From positions 23,232,442 to 23,296,441 of the forward strand of contig NC_035447.2 of assembly GCF_002127325.2 (NCBI RefSeq): DNA of 64,000 bases, written 5' to 3'. Numbering within the stretch: position 1 is the first letter of the stretch; each line of letters opens with the position of its first letter. Made by a program: the position numbers and the translations under genes. The notes under the pieces were generated by a model that was given only the letters and a program-made list of their open reading frames with translations, was not told the origin of the DNA and did not search any database. Shown here piece by piece: positions 25,872 to 37,166 of this stretch. The stretch is from Helianthus annuus (Eukaryota; Streptophyta; Magnoliopsida; Asterales; Asteraceae).

Positions 25872-27246
25872 AGAAAATGAACATCTAAGAGTTGTTTTGA
25901 GATTAAAAGAAGAATCAATTAACAAACAACTGGATGAAATTGCTAAACTAAAACTTAAAGTTCAAGAAATTGAAATTGAAAATGAAAGGATTCAGTTGAA
26001 ATTAAACAGCTATAGCTCAGCTAGCTTTGTTTTGCAGCATATTGTTCCCAAACCTATAGGGAAAAACAAAGCTGGTGAGGATGTGTTTTCTGATGGAACG
26101 GGTGTAGGGTTTCACAAAGTTCCACCGCCAATTTTAGACAACTACACGAAAAAGCAGTCTAGTTTGGTGGAAATCGAGGAAGAAAGTGATGTTACACTTC
26201 CTGAGAACATTGATGTCACGTTCACGTCTTCCAATGAAGAGGGTGTCCAAAATGATGTGGTGAAAAGTGTGGTAGACAAAGTGCTTAAACCGGATTGTGA
26301 CACTTCTGAGGAGGATGGGTGTTTTCTAGATAAATACATTCCGAAACAAAAGTCCAAAAACAACTTACATGATGAATCTGATCTTGTCATGTACAAGATG
26401 TCGGGATCGGATAAGTTGTTTTCGGATTCTGAGTTTCCATTAGAGAATGTTAATTTGAACAAATTGACAAATGTTTTCAAACTGGTCGAAGTCGAGTTGT
26501 CAGCAGTGAACGATCTGAGTCGAAAGAAAGAGAGGGTTTACAACAAGAAAACTGTTTATCCACCACGTTTTTACAATAACAACAGAAACAACTGGTCGGG
26601 TGGTTATCAGGGGGGTAAACCATATCAGAAAAGAAATGTTTCAAACAAGAGGTTTGTCGAAAAGAAAAAGTTTGTGAACAGTTCAAGTTCACTTGCTGAT
26701 GAAGAAAAGGAAATTTTTACAAAATCAAACAAAGAATTTTTTGAGAAGAGAGCTTCACAGGCTCAGTCTGAAGGCACGAGTCGGGTAGCTGATACTCGTA
26801 CTTGTTTTAGATGTGAACAGGTTGGTCATATTGCACGAAAGTGTACATATGTGAAGCCTAAGACTGAAGCTGTGAAGGTTCAACAAAAGAAAGTTGATGT
26901 GAAGGGTAAAACGCCGATGTATGTTGAGAAGAAAGTTGTTGGGAAGAAAAATGTTCAAATTGACAACTTGACTGTAAAAGCTGAACCCGTAAAGAAGTTG
27001 GTAAATCAAAATGATAAATTTTATAAGAGGGTTGCAGTAGCTCAACAGGTGTGGAAACCTAAAATTGAACCTAAAGTTGAGAAGAAAGTTTCAACTTCTG
27101 AGGTGAAAAAGGCTGAAGAATCAATTACGGTTGATTATGATGCACAATTTCCACCTCTTAAGTCTAAGAATTTCAAAACTCAAATTGCTAAAGTCACGGT
27201 TACACCTAAGGCTGATGAGACCTGGGTGGACACCATGTTTGACTAA
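25831..27246 (+). pseudogene. gag: Sire-2 gag, C-terminal part
   Basis: Continuation of gag in the +1 frame: coiled coil (MEKTSKENEHLRVVLRLKEE), a Pro/Asn region and a second knuckle CFRCEQVGHIARKC. The Lys-rich tail ends in WVDTMFD and UAA at 27244-27246. Sire-1 gag ends at the homologous place (WMEVCFP, then UGA). Protease lies in the same frame about 115 nt on, but UGA at 27253 and another UAA near 27313 intervene. Confidence 0.86.
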
Positions 27247-27258
27247 ACAGGTTGAATT

Positions 27259-27293
27259 GCCGGAGCTTCCTGGATCGTGAAGCATGAATCGGC
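27259..27293 (+). other. Stem-loop 12 nt after the Sire-2 gag stop
   Basis: Arms GCCG/CGGC outside and GCTTC/GAAGC inside, separated by a ~9-nt loop and an internal bulge. The same structure follows the Sire-1 gag stop. Confidence 0.6.
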
Positions 27294-27317
27294 ATCGTTC
27301 TTGAAGTTGTTTTAAAT

Positions 27318-29028
27318 GATGATTTGTTATGTGCAGGATCTTCCAAAACTTGTATCCAGGTGGATAATGGATAGTGGAGCGTCAAGGCATATGACAGGGA
27401 AGACCGCATTGCTGTATGATGTGAATAACATTAATGGTGGTTATGTGGGTTTTGCGGGTAATCAAGGAGGAAGGATCATAGGTTAAGGAACATTGTCAAA
27501 TGGCATTATAACGTTTGAAAGAGTTAATTACATCGCTGAGCTGGAGAACAACCTGCTGAGTATCTCCCAGATCTGTGACAGGATGTATACTACTCATTTC
27601 ACCGACAAAGAATGTTTGATCTTGAAACCGGGATTTGTGTTACCTGAAGAGTGGATCATCATGAGGGCACCAAGAGTCAACGATCTGTACGTGTTGGACA
27701 TGAGCGTTGCTACTACAACCACGGGTCAGGCTCATTGTTTTGTGTCCAGAGCAATGGAAAAAGAGTCAAGGTTATGGCACCGAAAGATGGGGCATATTCA
27801 CCTAAGGAAAATGAATCACTTAGTGCATAACGACTTGGTCACTAGAGTGAATATTAAAGGTTTTCATCTGGAAGGGGAGTGCATAAGTTGTGTCAAAGGC
27901 AAACAAAAGAAAAAGTCACATCCTACAAAACAAGTCAATTCAGTTTCAAGACCTTTGGAAAGACTTCACATGGATTTGTTAGGTCCAGTGAATGTCAAGA
28001 GTATAACAGGAGATTCCTACTGTTTGGTCGTGACTGATGACTACTCCAGATTTTCGTGGGTCATGTTTTTGAAAACAAAAGACGAAACCTTTGATAGTTT
28101 GATGGTATTGTTTAAGAAAATTGAGAATCTGTACCAGAGACCGATTTGTAGAATTCAAAGTGATAATGGTACTGAGTTCAAAAACAGTAAGATGGAGGAA
28201 TACTGTGATGAAAGAGGTATACTACATGAGTCTAGTGCTCCGTACACTCCTCAGCAAAATGGAGTTGCAGAACGCAAGAACCGGACGCTAATCGAGACAG
28301 CCAGAACGATGCTTGCAGATTCCAAGTTACCAATTAATTTCTGGGCTGAAGCTGTTTCTGCTGCATGCTATACTCTCACTAGAGTTCTTACTGTGAAGAA
28401 GTTCAACAAGACGTGTTTTGAGCTAATCAATAAACGCAAGCCGAATTTGAAGTATCTAGAACCGTTTGGGTCACCCTGTACGGTGATAGAGCCTAATGGC
28501 AAGTTTGGTTCAAAAAGCTTTGAAGGAATATTTGTTGGATATTCAGGTCCTACACGGCGTGTCTTTGTTCCAAGTGAAAAGCGTATTATTGAAGCAGCGA
28601 ATGTTGAATGTCAGGGTTACACTATGCCGCCACAGAATCCTGGTGATTCATGGCGTTATCATTATGACAAACTTTGGGATTCGTTTGACATGAGAGAAGA
28701 ATCAGAGGAAGAGGAAGATTTCTTTGATGAGCTGGATATTTTGCGAGAGTATGAATCGACGCTCAGGTTCCCAGCGGAGTATTCTAGAAGACCTCGGGAG
28801 ACTTCAAATGATGATGAAGCAGGTCCTAGCAATGCTGGTGAATATAATGATGAAGTTGCTCCTGGTAATCAGTCGGAAGTGAATGATGATCAAGAAGCTG
28901 AAAATATGCCAGTTTTGACCATAGTGATTCAGACCTTGAGGGGGAGCAGATCCAGTTGTCAAGTCAAACAAACCAAGTTGGTGATCAAGATGCAGAGCAG
29001 AATGTTACTAATCTGGAAGGAAATGTAG
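27318..29028 (+). pseudogene. pol: Sire-2 protease and integrase
   Basis: A possible start ATG is at about 27316-27319. The aspartic protease motif WIMDSGASRHMTG starts at 27361. UAA at 27484-27486 breaks the frame inside the protease. After it come the pre-integrase region (LWHRKMGHIHLRKMNH), the zinc region CISCVKGKQ and the integrase core (LHMDLLGPV, IQSDNGTEF, TPQQNGVAERKNRT). The frame runs to 29028 but is shifted near 28915: the true product continues in the frame of 28956-30833. Protease processes gag-pol and integrase inserts the cDNA. Confidence 0.88.
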
Positions 29029-30833
29029 AAGTTCCAAGCGAAGTGATGCCGCGAACTCTTTCTTATCATCCAGAGGAGTTGATCATAGGAGAATTGCAAT
29101 CGGGCGTTAGGACGAGACGTCAAATTGACCAGGGCTTAACATGTTTTTATTCTACAGTAGCACCTTTACAAACTGAATTTTCATTAAGTTGTTTTATCTC
29201 GCAGGTCGAACCGAGAACTTACAAAGAGGCGCTTACTGAAGACTCTTGGGTCATAGCAATGCAAGAAGAGTTAGGTCAGTTTGAGAAGTTAGGTGTTTGG
29301 AAGTTAGTGGATTTGCCGGAGGGTCAACGAAAAATCAATACAAAATGGGTTTTTAAATGTAAGCGGGACGATAGAGGAGTGGTTGTAAGAAACAAAGCTT
29401 GACTCGTTGTTCAGGGCTTTAGTCAACAGGAGGGGATTGATTTTACCGAAGTCTATGCTCCTGTCGCACGAATAGAGGCTATCAGAATTTTCCTAGCATT
29501 TGCGTCTTGGAAGAATTTCAAAGTATTTCAGTTAGATGTTAAATCAGCGTTTCTTTATGGGAAGGTCAAAGAGGAGGTTTATGTTGGTAAGCCGCCGGGC
29601 TTTACTGATCCATTCCACAAGAACAAAGTTTATTTGCTGGACAAAGCGTTGTATGGTCTACATCAGGCGCCGAGAGCCTGGTACGAGACTTTGTCTCAAC
29701 ACCTACTCGCTAACCAGTTCATACGTGGAAAAGTGGATGCCACTCTCTTCACTAAAGTCGTTGATGGTCGTCTTCTGATAGTACAAATTTATGTAGACGA
29801 TATTATTTTTGGGTCAACGAATGAGAAATTGTGCAAAGATTTCGAACAGGTGATGAAGCAGAAATTTGAAATGTCTTCAATGGGGGAGATGAAATTCTTT
29901 CTGGGTTTACAAGTTGAACAACTTCCTGAGGGAATTTTCATTCATCAAACGAAGTATGTGCATGATATTCTGGAGAAATTTGGAATGTCAAGTTCTACTC
30001 TAGCTGCTACCCCACTTGCGACTAATCATGGGATTCACCCAGATCTCACCGGAGACAGGGTTGATGAGACACTTTATCGATCCATGATAGGTTCTTTGAT
30101 GTACCTAACTGCTTCACGTCCTGACATCATGTACCCAACGTACCTCGCAGCAAGATTTCAGTCTAAACCGAGAGAATCGCACATGATTATTGTCAAGAGG
30201 ATATTACGTTACCTGAAAGGTACTCCGTCATTGGGGTTATGGTATCCTAGAAAAGGCGATTTTACACTCGAAGGGTTTTCCGATTCAGATTTCGGATGCT
30301 GCAAAATCAACGCGAAATCAACAACTGCAGGATGCCAGTTCTTTGGTCCGAGATTTGTTACTTGGCAGTGTAAGAAACAAACATCTGTGGCGCTATCTAC
30401 ATGTGAAGCGGAGTATGTTTCTGCTAGCAGTTGCTGCTCTCAGATCCTGTGGATACAGCAACAGATGCGCGACTACGGTTTGCAGTTTCTTAACACACCT
30501 CTGTTTGTTGATAATGAGGCCGCAATTAACATTACTAAAAATCCAGTACATCACGCTAAAACTAAACATATCGAGATTCGTCATCACTTTATTCGCGATT
30601 GCTTCGAGAAAAAGTTGATACGAATTGAGAAAATCCACACTGACGAACAAAAAGCTGATTTGCATACCAAAGCTTTTGATAAAAATCGGTTTCAATATTT
30701 GTTAAAACTTAATGGTATGAAATTGCTTTCGGTGTCAGATGGGGTTGTGAGCGTTGATGAGAGTACTGTTGCGGATGAAGATGAGAAACAATCTGCGATG
30801 GTTTGTCGATTTTTTACGTGTTTTGGTATTTAG
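28956..30833 (+). pseudogene. pol: Sire-2 reverse transcriptase and RNase H
   Basis: Begins in frame after the shift near 28915. WVIAMQEELGQFEKLGVW opens the RT domain. UGA at 29400-29402 stands where Arg is expected in KARLVVQGF. The frame then stays open to 30833, with YVDDIIFGS (the SIRE-type RT signature) near 29790. RNase H motifs include FSDSDFGCC (first catalytic Asp), CEAEYVSAS and the conserved HHAKTKHIEIRHHFIRD. It ends CFGI followed by UAG. Confidence 0.9.
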
Positions 30834-32427
30834 GGGGAGATAGATAGTTGTACATAGTTTATTTTGAGAAAAATACAAAAACAGTAAAAAATGCAAAAAT
30901 ACAAAAACATGATAAAATTGAAAAAGAGCTTGTGTATATAGGGAAAATGATAGTACATCAGCTAGACAATTACAGTATGCTAAAGATTTGGAAAGACAAA
31001 ATGAGTTAAACAGTCTCACTAACGATGTGTCGATAGGTTTTCGTACATTTAGTAGATTTATGCGGGATATAAACCTAAAATTTCAAACTGGTGAAATTCG
31101 TGGGGAACACTACTTGGATATATAGGTAACCCCTGAAATCTCGTTTGAAAGGTCTCGTATTCTGATATACTAGGTGGTTATACTCTATGATGTCTGGGGT
31201 ATTATTTCGGGACTTCTGCTGAACGGTAGTTCTGACCTAGTCCTTGGCTAATACTTTATCCAAAATGCTTGAAATATAGCATGAAGCCCTCAGCTGATTA
31301 GACAATAAAATTGATAATCAGTTGTTGTAGCTGAAAAGATCCTCTAAAGGGGACACACTGCAAAGTCGAAGCTGATATCTCTCTGCTGAACGGTAGTTCT
31401 GACCTGAGATCCCTCATTTATCGCATTTAACCCCTAATTTATGTACAGACATCATTGTAGTATTCTTGCCTGTAAGACTGAATATTGGGATTCTGGATAC
31501 GGGAGTATATTCAAGAGGTGGGATACATGAATTGATCTAAGTTCTTAAAACACTTAAACGATATCCTGAATAGATTGAAGTTTGTGTGAAAATTTAAGAT
31601 GGATCAGTATATCGACAATCGAGGTGAATTGTTTAAGTCTGAGTATGTATTGTAGCTTAACGGTACTTGTAATCTGTCTGAAAAGCTGATATGATTCCTT
31701 GACACGCTCACCAAAAATAAGTTTGTAAATAGTTTATTTTCTGCAATTTAAGTTTTCTGTTATTTCATTTCTTAGTTTAGATCATTTTAAAATCCAAAAA
31801 GATTTTATTTCTGCTTTATTTTAGACAAACCAGAGTAGAAAGTTGATTGTTGGATGCTAGTAAGATGAAGCAGATGCAGGAGATTCTGAGCTGAAGATTG
31901 AGGAGAGCTTACATTGTTGGAATTGTGTTTGTTTTCAAAGTCAAAACAAGTTCATTAAATTGATACTTGTCATTTTCAAAAAGAAAATTGAAAAATGATT
32001 TTACTAAATCAGTATGATTCGTCAACAAATCAACCAGAGTCATTAAATTGAACTTGGTAGATTAATCAAGTATTCAGGGTCATTAACTTGAACTTGAAAA
32101 CTTGAGTGGATTTCTAAAAGCTGATTGAATTTGTGTTTATTGTTTGAAAAGATAGATTGTAATGTTATTGGTTGAGTAACAGGTTTGGACATTATTTCCC
32201 AATGGAGACAAATTGTAAAAGCTTGAACCAGATATTTCAAGATTCCAGCATACTGAGAGGGGGAGTCTGTGAAAGTGGGAGTCTGGATCAACAGCTATTG
32301 GGAAGATAGAAGATAGAGACAGGTGTTAATGCTGAAACCTGTGAAGAATGCTTGAGAGGATAGACAGAGTTTGTGAAAAGACAAGGACTGAAGACTATGG
32401 AACTGAAGACTAATAAAGACTACGTCA
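30834..32427 (+). other. Sire-2 non-coding 3' region
   Basis: About 1.6 kb between RNase H and the purine tract, with no coding frame of note and no ORF3. 31110-31540 aligns with 18110-18540 of Sire-1 (opposite strand), including the paired hairpins at 31215-31237 and 31382-31404. Confidence 0.75.
31215..31404 (+). other. Paired copies of the shared copia 3' hairpin in Sire-2
   Basis: 23-nt copies at 31215-31237 and 31382-31404, 167 nt apart. Each reads TCTGCT, GAAC, GGTA, GTTC, TGACC, giving a 4-bp stem with a GGTA loop. Confidence 0.82.
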
Positions 32428-32444
32428 ACATCCAAGGGGGAGTC
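32428..32444 (+). other. Polypurine tract of Sire-2
   Basis: AACATCCAAGGGGGAGTC region directly before the 3' LTR start TGTTGATG. Confidence 0.88.
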
Positions 32445-32869
32445 TGTTGATGCACGAAATGTCTGTTGACTGCGTCTACAAAAAGTCTGAAGTCAATATT
32501 GGTCAACAGGAGGTCAAATTGTAAATAGTGTGATAGATTGAAGTAGGATCGCTTATTTGTCATTAAACTTAGTGGACCGCTTTTGTGTCATTAATCTGGA
32601 TCGCTTATGTGACAAAGGATCTGGATCGCTTATATGGCATGTCACATAAGCGACCCTGGAACTCTATAAATAGGAGGAGCGGTTCATTAGTTGTAACGAT
32701 GTATGTGTGTGCTACGGTGCTGAAACTCTGCCAAATTTTTATCAGAAAGCAATAGAAACGATCGGAATTGAAAGGATATGCTGTTGTAACTTCATATATG
32801 TTGATTCCGCCTTCATACATGAAGATGAACTACCTTGACTGACTTTTAGGGTCATAGAACGGTCCAACA
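32445..32869 (+). repeat. Sire-2 3' LTR
   Basis: 425 bp, one difference from 22430-22854 (position 12). Followed by TGTTG, the duplicated target. Confidence 0.96.
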
Positions 32870-33833
32870 TGTTGCATTGAATTATGTATCCATTTCCGGT
32901 TTTTGTACTCTGAGACTGAAAACTCGTGTTAGTCTCTTTCGGATTCACACTCGGAAACGATGAAAACCCACTGCTACTCTTGTTTGAACTTTGATCAGCT
33001 TTCTTAGATGAATCACCAACACTGAATGTAGTTTGAATCTTTGGACTTCTTTCAGACTCAGTAACTGGAACACTACCCCGGTAGTACATCTTCACGTCCT
33101 GTTGACCACTCGGACTGTTCATTCTCGCGATCTTTTGCTGTTCAAGATCCTGACTTTCTATTTTCTCAATGAACTGTGAAATAGTCAGCCCGTCATACAT
33201 ACCAGTATTCTTTAAAATCATCAAATACGTTCCCCACTCTTTCTGAGGTAACGCGTCTGCCAATTTATCCACCCATTCCTCACGACCTTTTTCAACTCCC
33301 AACATCGATAGTGATCGCACCAAGTGACAGTATCTCTCGATTAACTTTTTAGTATCCTCTCCCGGCAAACTGCTAAATAGATCGAACTCTTTTTTTAATA
33401 AAGCTTTCTTGCTCTTGATCATGTTTTCACTTCCCTCAAATTTAACCCTAAGAGCATCCCATATCGACTTAGCAGTCTTGTCATGCTGTAACAGGATGAA
33501 TATATCTTCCTTTATTGCCTGCTGTAACAAACTGATCATCATTTTCTCAGCTCTATACATTGCTCGTTCTTGATCAGTAAACTCGGATATCTCTTTAACA
33601 ACTTGCAAATCTGTTCGAGGCAATGTGTACTTTTTCAATATGCACTCCCACGATCTGAGATGATTTGCCTGAACCCAGTTTTCAAACCGATCCTTCCACC
33701 CATAATACTCCTCTATGCTCATCAATCTAGGGGGCTTTTGAGTTGTTCCCGTCTCGTTTTCTAAATTCATTGCTTGAGCAATTGCGGCTGGAGTAGTCGA
33801 TGTAGCAAAAGCGTTGTAGAACTCGGAATCCAT
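32870..33833 (-). pseudogene. gag: Sire-1 gag, N-terminal quarter (cut by Sire-2)
   Basis: Start MDSEFYNAFATST at 33833. The copia gag core follows (PPRLMSIEEYYGWKDRFENW), with Leu/Lys-rich helices similar in order to Sire-2 gag (SKKALLKKEFDLFSSLPGE). The frame is interrupted at 32870 by Sire-2 and continues at 22424. The residues after the junction in the raw ORF are LTR sequence, not gag. Confidence 0.88.
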
Positions 33834-33859
33834 ATTGACGTGGCACGGTTTTCAAGGAA

Positions 33860-34240
33860 GATGACAGAAAAGCGAACCAGAAAGGTACACACAAGCGAAC
33901 CAGACAAAGTCCTTTGGAGCGGACCCTAACTTTGTCACAAACGCGAACCAACAATGTACTTTGGAGCGGACCTAATTTGGTCACAAAAGCGAACTGACCA
34001 TGTACTTTGGAGCGGACCGAGATGATCAAATGAACGATCCTGATATGTACTCTTGAGCGAACCAGAAATGAGTTTGGAGCGAACCAAACTACTAATTTCG
34101 AGCGAACCAGGGAAAAATCGGTACGGATGAGCGAACCAACTTACTAAACTGGAGCGAACCAGACTTAGACGTGTACAAATAAGCGAACCAGACTGTGATC
34201 TAAGAGCGGATCTCGATGACGTCAGTACGAGCGAACCATA
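33860..34240 (-). repeat. Sire-1 leader array of CGCT-core half-sites (~23 nt period)
   Basis: About 16 copies of AGCGAACC or AGCGGACC (plus-strand reading; sense GGTTCGCT/GGTCCGCT). They start near 33871, 33893, 33918, 33941, 33965, 33988, 34011, 34032, 34055, 34078, 34100, 34129, 34152, 34181, 34204 and 34229. Most spacings are 22-25 nt. It lies between primer site and gag. Confidence 0.88.
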
Positions 34241-34439
34241 TACCGAACATGATTTGACCTGTTTTTAAGCTGTATTTCTGCCTGAAACTTTCAAGGGTTT
34301 GCCTTTGTATGATAATACACAATCTGTGAGCTTTTGAACGAAAATTGACCGTGAAATCTCCCGGAAATGAGAAAAGAAGGTGTAGAAGTGAGAAAAATCG
34401 ATGAGAAACAGCTACAATCTGCAGAAAACCTCCTCCCAA

Positions 34440-34451
34440 GCTCTGATACCA
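34440..34451 (-). other. Primer binding site of Sire-1
   Basis: Minus strand TGGTATCAGAGC, initiator tRNA-Met type, two bases from the LTR end. Confidence 0.93.
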
Positions 34452-34453
34452 CT

Positions 34454-34911
34454 TGTAGGATCGTTTGCTGACCCGAACGAGTCGTTCAGAGGTTGTCTCT
34501 TGTGTTTCAGATGCGGAATAATAAGAAATGCAAGTAGATATAGCTTGTTCTTCCTCCTAACTGCTTGTTTTATTGATTTGAAACGTTTTACAGCTCAATC
34601 CTCACACCGGCAGAGCTTCGGCGTGGAATCCAACAATTACGTTATGAGGTCCGCTCAAACTACCCTATATATAGGTAGTTGGGTCCGCTTATGTGTCACA
34701 TGACCATAAGAGCGGACCAGCTTAGTCCACATAAGCGGACCGGCATGCACCTATGAGCGAACCAAAATCCTAATGACCATATAAGCGAACTTAGCATATA
34801 AAACCTATACAGACTCCTGTTTTCTCGTATTACGTGCCCTATGCTATACATTATGACATAAGACCTGATCCTAGACACCTAGACGCAATCAACAGATGTA
34901 GTGCACTAACA
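34454..34911 (-). repeat. Sire-1 5' LTR
   Basis: 458 bp; eight by-eye differences from 16762-17219 (about 1.7%). Followed by TAATT, the duplicated target. Confidence 0.95.
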
Positions 34912-36662
34912 TAATTCTTAACGGCGTATCACGCTTCTCTCCGTGAACCACAATTGTTTCGCCATCTTCGGTTGGGATACGAACGACCTTTTCATGACAA
35001 ACTATCTCAGCCTTGTTGCCTGATAACCAATCCATTCCTACCACCACGTCGAAGCTTCCCAACTGGACTAGTAGTAGATCCAGAGCAAACTCACGCTCTC
35101 CCAATTCGATCACACAACCTCTGATGACTTCATTAGCTTCTATCAACTTTCCATTGGCCAATTCGATCGAGTACGGAATATCTAACTTACTAGCGGCTAG
35201 ACCGAGCATATTCTTAAACTCTAACGACACGAAGCTATAATCGGCGCCAGTATCAAATAAAACGGATGCATAGCGTTGGTTTACAGGGAACGTACCAGTA
35301 ACAATATTGGGATCCTGGCGCGCTTCCCTTGCTTCAATATTAAACACTCTTCCACGGGCTTGGTTCAACCCTGGGCAGTTCCTCTTGTAGTGCCCAAGAT
35401 CACCACAGTTGAAGCATCCGGATCTCTGCCCGTTTCCACCAGCTTGATTATTCCTTTGATTACGATTCACAGCGCCCGCTTGATTAGCATTGTTGACTCT
35501 ATTCCCATTACCTCCATTGTTTCCTTGTGGGCGATTTCCATTCCCACCCCGGTTATTATTCCTGTTTCCAAAACCTCCTTGGCCTCCCTGGCTAACAATG
35601 GCCCAACAAGCATCCTTCAAGTGGCCAGGTTTTCCACAAGCTTCGCATACTTTCACAGTACAATGGCCAGAATGGTGTCGTTGGCAGGTATTAAACTTGG
35701 GCTGGGTGCCCATATATCCTTTTCCTTTCTTCCCACTACCAGCTGTAACCTGAGCTGGCATGCTTGTCTCTCCTATCTTAACCACCCCGCTGGTGCCCTG
35801 CTTGAAGTTCGTGAACTTTCGTTTGTTACTTCCTGATGACTCGACATGAGTCTCTTTCTTCTTTGGCTCAGCTTCATCAAACTTGTTCAGGCGAATAGCT
35901 TCCTCAGTGAGAGCCACGCTCAAATCAATCGCCTCATAAATAGTCGCAGGCTTGGAGGAGGTCACCATGCTTATGATTTGAGGAGCTAATCCCCAAATAA
36001 AACGTTCAATCCTTTTGAACTCTGGAGTGACCATGTAGGGTACCACATGTGACAGGTCGTGGAATCTCTGAACGTATTCCGCGATCTTTGGACCTTCCAT
36101 CTTTAAATGCCAGGATTCAGTTTCCAATCGTTGGATTTCCGCGCGGTAACAGTACTTTTTGCGCATAAGTTCCTTCAGTTCGGTCCAGGTTAGCGCGTAG
36201 GCAGCAACTTCACCAAGTGTCTGTACTTGCAAATTCCACCAAGATAGGGCTCCATCCAAGAATAGCCCAGAGATATAGGTGACTTGCTGGTCTAGTGCGC
36301 ATTTGCTCATGCGAAGAACAGATTCAGTTTTCTCAGCCCAATGAACAAAGGCGACAACACCTCCTATGCCATCAAAGTTGACAGGCTTGCAGTCTAGAAA
36401 CTGCTTGTAGGTGCACCCTGCATATACATTATAACATGTGAACGGCATTAGCATCTTTGCTATAGATATCCAATTAGGTCATGGTATGTCTTAATGACTT
36501 AGTATTACCATGAGGTGGGTTGTTGTTGTTACCAGTATTGCCCGAGTTGCTTCCACTAGTCTCTCCTTGAGAGGCGGCGTATTGCGCGATGGCAGCAGCG
36601 ATGATTTGCTGGAGTTCTGCCTGATTGGTAGGCATTTGCGGTTGTTGACGTCTCGGCGGCAT
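34912..36662 (-). CDS. gag: Tekay-2 gag and protease, with a candidate 90-nt intron
   Basis: Exon 1, 36662-36509, starts MPPRRQQPQMPTNQAE. Exon 2, 36418-34912, begins at the conserved GCTYKQFLDCKPVNFDG. It has the chromovirus gag domain (WTELKELMRKKYCYR, YVQRFHDLSHVVPY), two knuckles (CEACGKPGHLKDAC, CFNCGDLGHYKRNC) separated by a Gly/Asn-rich stretch, and a protease with VLFDTGADYSFV. It then runs to the Sire-1 insertion and resumes at 16761. Without splicing, exon 1 reads into UGA/UAA stops and is out of frame with exon 2. Tekay-1 gag has no such interruption before the homologous GCTYKYF. The coding sequence is otherwise intact up to the Sire-1 insertion. Confidence 0.85.
36419..36508 (-). 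other. Candidate intron in Tekay-2 gag
   Basis: Minus strand: CCTCATG|GTAATAC at the donor and TATATGCAG|GGTGCACC at the acceptor. A branch-point-like GCTAATG lies about 32 nt before the acceptor. Joining restores one frame across a conserved gag motif. Confidence 0.65.
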
Positions 36663-37166
36663 CTTCTAAAAGATGGGTTTACGTCGGTCAGGCCATAGTA
36701 AAGCGTACGTATATAATGATAGTAATAGCACATAACATCTCATGTTTCAATTATATAAATCACACAACATCCCATGTCATAAAAATATAAATAATCAATC
36801 AAACATCAAATATGATGAGAATACTGCGATTGCCATATATCGAGACCACATAGTAAGTGTACAAGTACATCACAGTGTCATACAACATCAATCGACTAAG
36901 GGCTACATCACCCCAGTCCAAAAACTATATCAAATCAGTGCCAATACATCAAATACATGTCAACAAAAGTCAGAATCATAATGTAGTCTCCAAAAATGTT
37001 GTGCAGTCAAAAGCAATCGCCGTCTTCTCACCAGCGTCTACCCATACGGTTCTGAAGAGCTCTACACGGATGGCGGTGGAGGAGGAGGAAAGCGAGTGTA
37101 AAACAAACGACGCAACTGGAGCCAGTCCTCCTCCATGGCTCTCTGGGTACGCAAGAAAGAGGCAAC
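36663..37166. other. Spacer between Tekay-2 ORF0 and gag
   Basis: About 500 bp, AT-rich near 36700-36970. I see no coding frame or clear repeat in it. Confidence 0.5.

Larger units (their letters stand above)
22430..32869 (+). mobile_element. Sire-2: plus-strand Ty1/copia SIRE-like element inside Sire-1 gag
   Basis: LTRs of 425 bp at both ends differ at one position. Target duplication TGTTG at 22425-22429 and 32870-32874. Met-type primer site follows the 5' LTR and a purine tract precedes the 3' LTR. Order: leader array, gag, protease, integrase, RT, RNase H, non-coding 3' region. Coding regions carry two frameshifts and several stops despite the near-identical LTRs. Confidence 0.95.
16762..34911 (-). 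mobile_element. Sire-1: minus-strand Ty1/copia SIRE-like element, gag only, split by Sire-2
   Basis: Matching 458-bp LTRs at both ends, TAATT target duplication (16757-16761 and 34912-34916), Met-type primer site at 34440-34451 and a polypurine tract at 17220-17235. Internal order on the minus strand: repeat-array leader, long gag, non-coding 3' region. No protease, integrase, RT or RNase H is present. It is therefore non-autonomous and would need enzymes from a relative. Eight LTR differences were counted by eye. Confidence 0.92.
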
